The notes beneath the pieces were generated by a model that saw nothing but the letters and a program-made list of their open reading frames with translations, did no database searches and was not told the DNA's origin. A program made the position numbers and the translations under genes. Of a DNA stretch of 24,531 nucleotides, positions 11,306 to 19,001 are shown one piece after another (the stretch's first letter is position 1; the number at the start of each line of letters is the position of its first letter). The stretch is from a virus, in IMG/VR virus record IMGVR_UViG_3300021962_009186, positions 1 to 24,531 of that record; one strand, 5' to 3'.

Positions 11306-12759
11306 ATGGTTACCTTGTTAATATTGAAAGGATAGTGAGCATCCTTGTAAAATTTCTTTCGCTCTGTTAAATGACGCTTGGCATATTTCGTACCCCCGGT
11401 TATGTCCCAGATTTGTACGAAGTCTTTGTCTTCTGCTTTTCTAATACCTCGCCCAATGCTTTGTATAACGCGGACAAAGCTCTTTCCGGGTTCCACAAGA
11501 ACCAGATTAAAAATCCTAGGGATATTAATACCCACAGCGGCCACACCGTAAGTCGCCACAATAATCTTGTTATCACTTGTTTTAATTTCATCATAGCTTT
11601 CTTTTCTGTCTTTGGTCTTGACGGACCCGCTGATAAAGTCCACATCTTTTAACCTTTCTTGTAACATCTTTCCTGTTTCTATACGATCGATCAATACTAG
11701 AGTATTTCCTGATGAGGATATACTTTTGATCCTTTCTGCCATCCAATCTATACGTGAGGAATCGGTAACTAGATATTTCAATTCTTCGGCATAACTTCTA
11801 AACTCTTTAATTTCAATAGTCTGTAGTACTTCAACGTGACATTGTGCTAATACATTTTTCTGTTGTAATTCGTGTGCTGAAATCTTGTTAATAACAGGCC
11901 CTATGCTGGCTAAGATACTCTGGAACTCAAATTTTTCTTTAGGGATAGTTCCAGTCAGTCCCCATCTTATAGGACAGGTTGCTAGATCTCTAGTTAATAT
12001 ATTTTTCAATACTTCTGCTTTGGCTTGATGAACTTCATCAACGATAAAAGCAACAACTCCGTTTAGAAAATCTGCTAAAGTCATCGCGTCCGGATCATCT
12101 TTACTTTTCTTATCTAATACATTTAGACTCTGCCAAGTACAGATAGTGTGTGTTTTTCCTAGTTCTTTTCTATCACCGTAATAGACACCTACGTCTAGGC
12201 CAACGTTGCGGAAATCTTCTTCAGTCTGTTCGACTAATGATTTATTAGGCACAACTACCACAGACCTGCCATACTTTTCACAGCAATGACTCAGGGTCGC
12301 AGTAGTAATCGTTTTACCAGCACCAGTTGCGATTTCCTGTAGGCATTGTGGGTTCTCTAAAAACTTGTTGATAGCGTCATATTGATAATCTCTCAACATG
12401 ATAGGCTTGCCTGCCTCGGGATGTCCCTTAGGCCAAGTTACTCCTTGGTCGGCCCAATAGGTTTCTGTGACTTTTTTGAACTCTAGTTGTACAGACCTAC
12501 GTTGATCCTCAACGTCTATTTCATAGCCATCATTGGTTACTATTTCTAAGATTTCTTCAAGGTGGCACATATAGCCTGTACCGCCTATGCCAAAGAAAGC
12601 CACAGTGCCATCCCAACGTCCCAACCTGTAGGAAGGTTGATATCTTGCCCACGGCACGTCGACTTTAAACTTATTGGCTAACTTACGTCTTGTTTCTAAC
12701 GATAGCCCTTCGAGTTTGACATTTACCTCATCTCGGATTATTAATTTACAACTCGACAA
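11302..12759 (-). CDS. uvsW: UvsW-like superfamily 2 helicase
   Basis: A 485-residue protein, near T4 UvsW (about 500). UvsW remodels branched DNA and R-loops, shifting replication from origin-dependent to recombination-dependent initiation. The N-terminal domain (1-115) includes YRLGRWDGTVAFFGIGGTGYM. Motifs: Q-like RDYQYDAI (123-130), Walker A TGAGKT (145-150), motif Ia VVVVPNKSLVEQ, DEVH box (241-244), motif III GLTGT (267-271), motif V VATYGVAAVGINIP (401-414), motif VI VIQSIGRGIRK (431-441). It overlaps the upstream 399-aa gene by 14 nt and the downstream gene by 4 nt. Confidence 0.93.
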   Translation of the reverse strand: MSSCKLIIRDEVNVKLEGLSLETRRKLANKFKVDVPWARYQPSYRLGRWDGTVAFFGIGGTGYMCHLEEILEIVTNDGYEIDVEDQRRSVQLEFKKVTETYWADQGVTWPKGHPEAGKPIMLRDYQYDAINKFLENPQCLQEIATGAGKTITTATLSHCCEKYGRSVVVVPNKSLVEQTEEDFRNVGLDVGVYYGDRKELGKTHTICTWQSLNVLDKKSKDDPDAMTLADFLNGVVAFIVDEVHQAKAEVLKNILTRDLATCPIRWGLTGTIPKEKFEFQSILASIGPVINKISAHELQQKNVLAQCHVEVLQTIEIKEFRSYAEELKYLVTDSSRIDWMAERIKSISSSGNTLVLIDRIETGKMLQERLKDVDFISGSVKTKDRKESYDEIKTSDNKIIVATYGVAAVGINIPRIFNLVLVEPGKSFVRVIQSIGRGIRKAEDKDFVQIWDITGGTKYAKRHLTERKKFYKDAHYPFNINKVTI

Positions 12760-13945
12760 TTTTATTTTCCTTGTTCATTGAAGGCTTAACATTGCCAACG
12801 TAAAAAACCGTATGGTGATGTTTGATGAATGTTGATGTTTGTTTACTGGTAGCAGGATAGAGACTATTACTTATCAGGATTTTCGGTGAAAAATCACCCG
12901 AGGTCATCCATTTCGGTGGTTTATGTTGACAAATGAAAATCTTTCCTGTAGACACTGATCCACCGAGATTATTATTTTTTATCCACTGGTTGAATTTTTT
13001 TCCGCCTTCTTCTTCATTGCTAAATCTAAAACACACTCGTATGGCATTTTCGTCAAATCCGGCCTCTTTGAATGCCATAATATATCTGTTAACATCTTCG
13101 ATGAGATCGCTGGCACGATCCAAAAACAATACCACAGGGTAGGCATCCAACGACTGTATGAACGAAAAACATTCAGATAAATCTCTAAGCCAGAAGTTGG
13201 TTTCCTTGGTGGCAAAAAAACGTTCTAGTCTGGAATTTTTGTCAAAATTTACCAGACAATAGCCCATGCTCCGTGCTAGAAATAAATCTTTGATCTTATC
13301 ATTGATTCGATGTTCATCGAAATAATTTTTTGCTGTCTGTGTATAATTGTTAATTTCAACTACATCGTTGAGTACCTGAGAATGCGGAGAAAAATCCTCC
13401 TCTCTACCCCAAATTTCTTCGACTTCTGCGACCACGGCTAAAAATTCCTCTGAAATTTCAAAACCATTGTTTCTAACGAAATCGTGAAGCCGAATCAAAT
13501 TTATATCATGTAATTTGATTTTCTGTACTCGTAATTCGTCATCCCACACAGCAGGAGATTTTTCGTTTTTACTGGTAAATTCTTGGAGAAAACTTTCTTT
13601 AAGGGCGAATGGAAATTTTAGATAGACGTAGGTCGTACCTGATGCCTCAGTGACTATCGAAACACTCTTAGTATAGTCTAAGGTTCTAAAATTACTTTTC
13701 CATACCGGCGATGCGATGATCGCAGAAATGTCATTTCCAGTGATATTTTTATAGGAATTTTGGTATTTGGTTAATATCCTTATCAAGTAGTCAGCTTGTT
13801 TTTTGGTCAACTGCTTACCTGAAGTCAAAGTGGTATAGAAACTGGAAACAGCACTATAGTCAGTGCTTTGAGTGATGATACTTCCATCCAACAATTTTTC
13901 AGCTAGATCAAGGAAAACGTCTTCGATGTAGGTGTTATATGACAT
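12746..13945 (-). CDS. first gene of the UvsW operon, unknown function
   Basis: A 399-residue protein I do not recognise. N-terminal third: SGKQLTKKQADYLIRILTKYQNSYKNI, a helical segment like those in phage DNA-metabolism proteins. The middle is acidic and helical (ISEEFLAVVAEVEEIWGREEDF). The C-terminal part looks like a Rossmann or helicase-C-like alpha/beta fold (AYPVVLFLDRASDLIEDVNRYIMAFKEAGF; IRVCFRFSNEEEGGKKFNQWI; GKIFICQHKPPKWM; SPKILISNSLYP), without Walker motifs. Its ATG lies 6 nt after a TATTAT -10 element with no ribosome binding site, so its mRNA is probably leaderless. It opens the nine-gene early operon with UvsW, which points to replication or recombination. Confidence 0.65.
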   Translation of the reverse strand: MSYNTYIEDVFLDLAEKLLDGSIITQSTDYSAVSSFYTTLTSGKQLTKKQADYLIRILTKYQNSYKNITGNDISAIIASPVWKSNFRTLDYTKSVSIVTEASGTTYVYLKFPFALKESFLQEFTSKNEKSPAVWDDELRVQKIKLHDINLIRLHDFVRNNGFEISEEFLAVVAEVEEIWGREEDFSPHSQVLNDVVEINNYTQTAKNYFDEHRINDKIKDLFLARSMGYCLVNFDKNSRLERFFATKETNFWLRDLSECFSFIQSLDAYPVVLFLDRASDLIEDVNRYIMAFKEAGFDENAIRVCFRFSNEEEGGKKFNQWIKNNNLGGSVSTGKIFICQHKPPKWMTSGDFSPKILISNSLYPATSKQTSTFIKHHHTVFYVGNVKPSMNKENKIVEL

Positions 13946-13951
13946 TGTATA

Positions 13952-13980
13952 ATAATAACAGATTCACTATAAAAAAGCAA
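13952..13980 (-). promoter_or_regulatory. sigma70-like promoter of the nine-gene UvsW operon
   Basis: On the minus strand TTGCTT (13975-13980) and TATTAT (13952-13957) are separated by 17 nt. TATACA follows, then the ATG at 13945. The 6-nt gap between the -10 and ATG is the same as in the primase promoter and predicts a leaderless transcript. The -35 hexamer is one arm of an inverted repeat (13975-13990). Confidence 0.65.
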
Positions 13981-13990
13981 GTCTTTGCTT
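13975..13990. promoter_or_regulatory. inverted repeat AAGCAA-GTCT-TTGCTT in the divergent promoter region
   Basis: A perfect 6-bp dyad with a 4-nt centre lies between the early promoter of the minus operon and the late promoter of the plus sugar operon. It could be an operator for a regulator. On the minus strand it is followed by six T (TTGCTTTTTT), so it also has the form of a rho-independent terminator that would stop transcription entering from the plus-gene side. Its left arm doubles as the -35 of the minus promoter. Confidence 0.45.
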
Positions 13991-13993
13991 GCC

Positions 13994-14001
13994 AATAAAT
14001 A
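13994..14001 (+). promoter_or_regulatory. late promoter AATAAATA for the plus sugar operon
   Basis: The plus strand reads AATAAATA, fitting the NATAAATA late consensus of T4-like cyanophages. The ATG at 14018 follows after 16 nt that include a strong GGAGG ribosome binding site (14008-14012). It predicts late expression of the five or six genes to 18085. Confidence 0.6.
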
Positions 14002-14017
14002 TCAATTGGAGGATCAT

Positions 14018-14833
14018 ATGAGCAGAAAATTCGCTGTAGTTACAACATTCCACGAAGCAGGATATAAGAAATACGGTCGTAGGATGATTGAAACCTACCT
14101 AAAAAACTGGCCTTCAGAGGTCACTCTTTATCTATATCCCGAAAAAGTCAATCCGACTGTGCCCGACCATTCCAGGATAGTATTGACAGACTTAGATACA
14201 GGAGTTCCGGACTTGAAAGCATTCAAAGACAAGTGGCGAGATGTGCCACATGCCAATGGTGACATTTCAGGAGTACCGAGACTAGCATCGAGAAAAGACA
14301 GCCACAAGCCGTTTAAGTGGGATGCTGTGAGATTCGCTCACAAAGTCTATTCAATTTTCCACTGTGCTAAAAATTGTGACGCCGATGTGTTGATTTGGAT
14401 GGATGCCGATACCATATGCCATAGTCCTATAACTATGGAGCAGATAAATTCTCTAATTCCCGAAGACCGAGATATCTGCTTCCTAGGTCGAAAAGGTAAA
14501 TTTTCAGAATGCGGTTTGTATTCTATGAATCTGCGTTCCCTACAGACAACAAGTTTCTTAAGAGAATTCCAACGCATGTATGATCGAGCAGAAACTGGAA
14601 TTTTTTATCTCGACGAATGGCATGACAGTTTTGTGTTTGATGCTGTGCGCCGAAAGCTGCCCTTCCTACAGTCCTTAGACTGGAGCAGCCATCTAATCAT
14701 AGGTGAAGGACATCCGCTGATCAACAGTGCGTGGGGAGCATATCTTGATCATCTCAAGGGAGATCGAAAAGACCTAGGCAAGAGCCTTAAAAAGGACCTC
14801 AGGATCGCAAGGAAAGAAGCATACTGGCAATGA
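14018..14833 (+). CDS. glycosyltransferase with DxD motif
   Basis: A 271-residue protein starting MSRKFAVVTTFHEAGYKKYG. The GGAGG ribosome binding site 5 nt upstream fixes the start here rather than at the in-frame ATG at 13985. VLIWMDADTICHSP (124-137) carries the DxD metal/nucleotide-sugar motif (D129, D131) of a GT-A fold. CGLYSMNLRS and the C-terminal GHPLINSAWGAYLDHLKGDRKDLGKS are features I recall from phage-borne glycosyltransferases. The donor and acceptor sugars are unknown. It resembles the gene at 16864 (same N-terminal logic, LxWLDADxxTxxxI core). It overlaps the next gene by ATGA. Confidence 0.75.
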   Translation: MSRKFAVVTTFHEAGYKKYGRRMIETYLKNWPSEVTLYLYPEKVNPTVPDHSRIVLTDLDTGVPDLKAFKDKWRDVPHANGDISGVPRLASRKDSHKPFKWDAVRFAHKVYSIFHCAKNCDADVLIWMDADTICHSPITMEQINSLIPEDRDICFLGRKGKFSECGLYSMNLRSLQTTSFLREFQRMYDRAETGIFYLDEWHDSFVFDAVRRKLPFLQSLDWSSHLIIGEGHPLINSAWGAYLDHLKGDRKDLGKSLKKDLRIARKEAYWQ

Positions 14834-15507
14834 AAAGTTTTGTGATCTTTCAAAATCAGATCGACATGAGTGTAAAATTCGCTCAGGAAGCCGTCGAAGA
14901 GGCAGGTAAATTTGGTATTTTTCTTAGGGGGTGGGTAGGCAGCGATGGTCTCAAAGATCAACATAAGTTTGAGCAGTATGGTATCAAGAATTTCCTCCAG
15001 GACAAGATAGAAAAATTGCCAGGAGTCAAAGGTTGCTTTCTTAGTCACTACGAATTGTGGAAAAAATGCCTAGATGAAGGCGAAACTTTTCTAATTCTTG
15101 AGCACGACGGAATTTTTATCAGAGAACTTCCTAAAGACATAGAGGATCATTTTGATCATGTACTAAATCTTGATCCTTATGATCAGTTCAGCGAGGACTA
15201 CAACGAAAAAATTGAAAAAAGTCTGTCAATGCCGGTAAAAATACAAGAAGCCAAGACATATGATCATGACAAGGCAGGTATGTATCTTCGCGGTGCTTAT
15301 GGTTATCTAATTAAACCTCAAGGTGCTGAAAGATTGATCAACTTTGCTCATGATAAAGGTGCGTTGCCCACTGACAAACACATAGGCACCGCAGTCGTTG
15401 ACATAAAAACCACTTCTGTGCCTGTGGTTAGGCTACATAAATTTTTTAATATGAAAAATTTGAGAAAATTTAGTCTTACAAAAAACTTAGAGAAATTTAC
15501 AATATGA
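14830..15507 (+). CDS. GT25-family-like glycosyltransferase
   Basis: A 225-residue protein. GVKGCFLSHYELWKKCLDEGETFLILEHDGIFIREL (65-100) matches the core of glycosyltransferase family 25 (LPS galactosyltransferase type: G..GC..SH...W......... .iLEDDa), with EHDG in place of EDDA. GAYGYLIKPQGAERLINF and the aspartate after ALPTDKHIG match the second half of the family domain. The substrate is unknown; family members add Gal or Glc to LPS. It overlaps both neighbours by ATGA, so the plus arm is translated as one unit. Confidence 0.75.
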   Translation: MKSFVIFQNQIDMSVKFAQEAVEEAGKFGIFLRGWVGSDGLKDQHKFEQYGIKNFLQDKIEKLPGVKGCFLSHYELWKKCLDEGETFLILEHDGIFIRELPKDIEDHFDHVLNLDPYDQFSEDYNEKIEKSLSMPVKIQEAKTYDHDKAGMYLRGAYGYLIKPQGAERLINFAHDKGALPTDKHIGTAVVDIKTTSVPVVRLHKFFNMKNLRKFSLTKNLEKFTI

Positions 15508-16211
15508 ATTACGAAAAAAAAATTTATAGTCAACACGGAGAAGATGGCATTATTGAGTTTTTAATCTCTAAATTAAAAAAATCAGAAAAAACTTTTTTAG
15601 AAATAGGTTATAGTGCAGGCTTACAAAATAATACACTAAACTTGTCAAAAAACCATGATTGGACAGGAGTTGGTTTTGATTACCGAAAACAAATCGTGGC
15701 TCCGCCGAAGGGCGTGACGGTTATTACAAAATGGTTAGACATAGATTCTATTGATTTTATTTTGAGTCAAAGCGGAACTGATATAGACTTTTATTCTATA
15801 GATATAGATAGTATTGATTTTTGGTTAACGGTAGGTTTATTAGACAAGGGGTTAAACCCGAAATTTGTTTGTGTAGAAATATGCGGAAGTGCTGGGCCTA
15901 ATGTGTCAGTGGCTCCACCGATTAGAGAAGGGATCAGATATAATAAATTTTATATAAATGGTGCTTCAATAGCTGCTTGGAAGAAATTTTGGAATCACCG
16001 AGGATACGATTTTTTAACTGTAGATTCTAGCGGTATCAACGCATTTTTTTATAAAAAAGAATACTTTGACGATAGTATAGATACATACCCAACAATCGAT
16101 TGGATCCAACCTAAAAAGTTTTTAGATTTTGAAGAATGGAAGAAAGTTTTTACTGCTCAGGCGACTTTAGAAGAATCTTCGATAACTGGCAATGAGAGAT
16201 TATTTAAATGA
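15504..16211 (+). CDS. FkbM-related methyltransferase-like protein
   Basis: A 235-residue protein opening with IYSQHGEDGIIEFL (7-20) and FLEIGYSAG (31-39), the form seen in FkbM-related 'SQ.gED' proteins that often sit in surface-polysaccharide clusters. The usual SAM-binding glycine loop is weak (EIGYSAG), while FYSIDIDSIDFWL (97-108) matches the internal acidic strand. IDSIDF occurs twice (80-85, 101-106). The DNA is markedly AT-rich compared with the first arm genes, suggesting separate origin. It probably methylates a sugar or is an inactive relative. Confidence 0.6.
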   Translation: MNYEKKIYSQHGEDGIIEFLISKLKKSEKTFLEIGYSAGLQNNTLNLSKNHDWTGVGFDYRKQIVAPPKGVTVITKWLDIDSIDFILSQSGTDIDFYSIDIDSIDFWLTVGLLDKGLNPKFVCVEICGSAGPNVSVAPPIREGIRYNKFYINGASIAAWKKFWNHRGYDFLTVDSSGINAFFYKKEYFDDSIDTYPTIDWIQPKKFLDFEEWKKVFTAQATLEESSITGNERLFK

Positions 16212-16867
16212 TTAAATTAAACGAATATTGGCATGTACCAGAAATCGACTTTATATCAGAAAAAGTAAAAAATTCTAACGAAGAATCAAATTACGAAATG
16301 GTGTTTAGAAAATTTGTTAAAGAAAATCATCCTAATAAAAATGTAATGATTGATATTGGAGCAAACATCGGAATTTACTCTAGATCATGCTCGTCGTTTT
16401 TTAAGGAAGTCCATGCGTTTGAACCGGTTGAAAAAATTTTTAATTGTTTGAAAAAAAATACCGAAAACTGTAATAATGTTTTTTTATATAAATGCGGTAT
16501 AGGTACACGAGAAACAGATGCTAGATTCTTATATAATAAAAAGAATTGTGGAAACACAAAACAAATAACAGAATCAAACATAACAAATGAAAATATTTTT
16601 TTATCAGAAATATATCCACTTAATACATTTAAATTTGATGATGTTAATTATATTAAAATCGATGTAGAAGGATTTGAAATTCAAGTACTAAAAAACTCTA
16701 AAGAAATCATCGAAAGATTTATGCCATGGATACAGGTAGAAGTTAACACAGACTTAGCTGAAATTCAGAATGTAATAAAATCCTTCGGCAATTTCGATAT
16801 TATTGACTTAAAAAATAAACATAACAAACTTTTTGTACCGACAACCGGAAAAAATATTTTAATATGA
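16208..16867 (+). CDS. FkbM-family SAM methyltransferase
   Basis: A 219-residue protein with a complete FkbM pattern: VMIDIGANIGIYS (46-58) for SAM binding, VHAFEPVEKIF (68-78), LYKCGIGT, and YIKIDVEGFEIQVLKNS (148-164). These enzymes usually O-methylate sugars or natural products. The 4-nt overlap with both flanking genes, and a second FkbM-like gene directly upstream, suggest methyl capping or decoration of the glycan built by the neighbouring glycosyltransferases. AT-rich, like the adjacent genes. Confidence 0.8.
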   Translation: MIKLNEYWHVPEIDFISEKVKNSNEESNYEMVFRKFVKENHPNKNVMIDIGANIGIYSRSCSSFFKEVHAFEPVEKIFNCLKKNTENCNNVFLYKCGIGTRETDARFLYNKKNCGNTKQITESNITNENIFLSEIYPLNTFKFDDVNYIKIDVEGFEIQVLKNSKEIIERFMPWIQVEVNTDLAEIQNVIKSFGNFDIIDLKNKHNKLFVPTTGKNILI

Positions 16868-17571
16868 AGTATCAAATAATTACAGGAATGTCAAAAATCT
16901 ATTTTGAAAGTATCGGACAACATATGATCGATTCTTGGCTTAGACATTGGCCTTCTAATTTTAATTTAAAAATTTATTCCGAAGACAATTTAAATATATC
17001 TAATAAAAGATTAGAAATAATATCGTTAGACAAGTTTGGTATAGAATATCATAATTTTCAAAACTCTAATATTGTTAAATTAAATGCTAGATCAAAAACA
17101 TTCGCTAAAAAAGCATGGCCGATAATGTCACACTTAGAAAAGAATACTGGTAGATTAATATGGTTAGATGCTGATGTTATAACTCAAGATACTATCACAG
17201 AAGAATGGTTAGACTCTCTCTTACAGCCTAATGATTTTAGTTGCCACTTAGGGGTTCCTCAAGACCAATACTATTCTGTAGAGACCGGCTTTTTTATTAT
17301 TAATTTAGAAAATAAATTTAAAGACGAATTTCTTAAAAAATACAAAGAAATTTATTATAACAGAGATTTTTCAAATATGAAAAAACCATTTGACGGTGAT
17401 GTCTTTGGTCGAATAATAACTGAAATGAAGACTGATAAGAATTTTGTGTTTAATGATTTAAGTCCGTCTCTTGACAGTTTCAGTCCATTTAACAAAGTGT
17501 TTAAAAATAAAATGAAACACTACAAAGCAAAGAAAAAGCTATCTTTTATAAGTGATGATCATGCCGTCTAG
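16864..17571 (+). CDS. glycosyltransferase, paralogue-like to the 14018 gene
   Basis: A 235-residue protein. GRLIWLDADVITQDTITEEWL (96-116) contains the DxD motif (D102, D104) and matches the WMDADTICHSPIT segment of the 14018 gene. Both start with a short strand and then a Y..y....idsWl.hWP motif (GQHMIDSWLRHWPSNFNLKIYSE here). GVPQDQYYSVETGFFIINLEN continues the GT-A pattern. The sugar is unknown. It is AT-rich and overlaps the methyltransferase after it by 11-20 nt depending on that gene's start. Confidence 0.7.
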   Translation: MKYQIITGMSKIYFESIGQHMIDSWLRHWPSNFNLKIYSEDNLNISNKRLEIISLDKFGIEYHNFQNSNIVKLNARSKTFAKKAWPIMSHLEKNTGRLIWLDADVITQDTITEEWLDSLLQPNDFSCHLGVPQDQYYSVETGFFIINLENKFKDEFLKKYKEIYYNRDFSNMKKPFDGDVFGRIITEMKTDKNFVFNDLSPSLDSFSPFNKVFKNKMKHYKAKKKLSFISDDHAV

Positions 17572-18085
17572 TTCAAAAGAAGGAAAATCTGAAATCGTCG
17601 AATGGTGTCGTCAACTTTCTAATGTTGACAATATTTTAGACATAGGTGTAGGAAAAGGAACATATATACACCTCCTAAAAAAGAAAAAACTTTTTAGAGA
17701 ATCATCCTGGTCTGGTATCGAAGTCTGGACACCCTATATAGAAAATTATAATCTTAAAGAATTCTATAACACGATCATAAACGAAGATGTTAGGAAAGTA
17801 AATTTTGACAAATTAAAATTTGATCTGGTTTTCATGGGAGATATTTTAGAACATATGACCAAGGAAGAGGCTATCCAGTTAGTTACAAAACTTTCTAATA
17901 TATCAACTTATTGTGTTATTAGCATCCCTATCGTACATTATCCCCAAGGAGAAGCATTCAATAATCCTTTTGAAAAACACGTCAAAGACGATTGGAGTCA
18001 TCAGGAAGTCTTAGAATCTTTTCCTAATATAATAAAGACTTTTCAAGGAAAAAAGATAGGTTGCTATCTATTGAAATTTAAATAA
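17561..18085 (+). CDS. class I SAM-dependent methyltransferase
   Basis: A 174-residue protein from the ATG at 17561; an in-frame ATG at 17552 would extend the overlap with the previous gene from 11 to 20 nt. NILDIGVGKGTYIHLL is motif I. FDLVFMGDILEHMTKEEAIQLV fits the motif III/IV region with the 'D.lEH' pattern of small-molecule methyltransferases. CVISIPIVHYPQG follows. The substrate is unknown, probably sugar or lipid-linked given the cluster. Its 3' end overlaps by 8 nt the convergent gene at 18078, so the two arms of the sugar cluster meet with no spacer or terminator. Confidence 0.7.
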   Translation: MPSSSKEGKSEIVEWCRQLSNVDNILDIGVGKGTYIHLLKKKKLFRESSWSGIEVWTPYIENYNLKEFYNTIINEDVRKVNFDKLKFDLVFMGDILEHMTKEEAIQLVTKLSNISTYCVISIPIVHYPQGEAFNNPFEKHVKDDWSHQEVLESFPNIIKTFQGKKIGCYLLKFK

Positions 18086-19001
18086 ATTTTTTGATGTGTT
18101 GCCAGGCTTGGCCACTAGCCGCTTCTTCGTTGTTCCAGTGGCTCATAGCAATCTTCTCAACCCACTGCTGTCTTTCTGGCAGTATCGGAGTTTCTATCAT
18201 TGAGAGATTATGATTACTTACTTCGAATGCTTGACTGACTCTAGGATTAGGATCTGTTACGAAAACCGGTATTCCTTCTATAGCAGCAGCTACCGCTGGG
18301 CTACTGTTATATGTGATAACTGACCAAGCATTCCTAAAATCATCGACTATAGAACTGTTTGAGCTCACAGTATATAAACCTTGTTTGTTGTTTGACATCG
18401 CAGTTTCCTTAGAACCTTTAGCACCTGGATGCGACCTAACAACTATCGGTCTATCAGAATATTTTCTGATCTCTGATATAGTGTTATTCAACCATTGATA
18501 GACATCTAGTCCGCCCATCGACCAACCCCCGGGCCTCTGCGTACATATCAATATATGATTTCCGTTGGTATGCCAATCTTTAAGACTTATACGTTGATCA
18601 CGACTGATCTGTTTCCAACGATTGGGATCTACTTCGTCCCAGAAATAGTTAGCTGTTGTAGGAAACACTCCATCAAAGCTGTATCTTAGATATCTATCTT
18701 TATTCGTAGGATCTGAATAGTTGAACAGATTGCTATCAACTACCAGTGTATGTTTTCTTTTTATTTTTTGATGCTGTATGGCAGCTTTCCTGACTAGTAA
18801 ATGCGGACTGTTGTCGCTGCCTTGATGTACCCATCCTTGGATGAAAGCAACATCACAGTCTATCATGGTCCTTGCCTGTTGTAGATATCCATCGTCGCCG
18901 GTTTTTTGAACGCCTGAAATAAATCGAGAGATTATTTCTCTTTTGTGTTGATTTTTAATACCCGGCGGTATTCCAGAAATATAACCAACTACCTTAATCA
19001 T
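18078..19001 (-). CDS. capsule-type polysaccharide biosynthesis protein
   Basis: A 307-residue protein that reads like a capsule/Kdo-type glycosyltransferase (GT-B-like): IRKYSDRPIVVRSHPGAKGS, SSIVDDFRNAWSVITYNSSPAVAAAIEGIPVFVTDPNPRVSQA and a C-terminal 'W....a...W...E...G..W'. The NSSPAVAAAIEGIPVF stretch is the donor-site-like loop also found in the 19905 gene (FNSVAAVESIFHGIPVF), so the two are probably paralogues. The N-terminal MIKVVGYISGIPPGIKNQHKREI suggests an alpha/beta start. The sugar is unknown. It overlaps the pyruvyl transferase by 4 nt and is the last gene of the minus arm. Confidence 0.65.
   Translation of the reverse strand: MIKVVGYISGIPPGIKNQHKREIISRFISGVQKTGDDGYLQQARTMIDCDVAFIQGWVHQGSDNSPHLLVRKAAIQHQKIKRKHTLVVDSNLFNYSDPTNKDRYLRYSFDGVFPTTANYFWDEVDPNRWKQISRDQRISLKDWHTNGNHILICTQRPGGWSMGGLDVYQWLNNTISEIRKYSDRPIVVRSHPGAKGSKETAMSNNKQGLYTVSSNSSIVDDFRNAWSVITYNSSPAVAAAIEGIPVFVTDPNPRVSQAFEVSNHNLSMIETPILPERQQWVEKIAMSHWNNEEAASGQAWQHIKKFI

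Noticed and set aside
18070-18090. TTTAAATA late promoter near 18079
   Set aside because: It lies in the last codons of the methyltransferase with no plus-strand gene downstream; it is AT-rich chance sequence.
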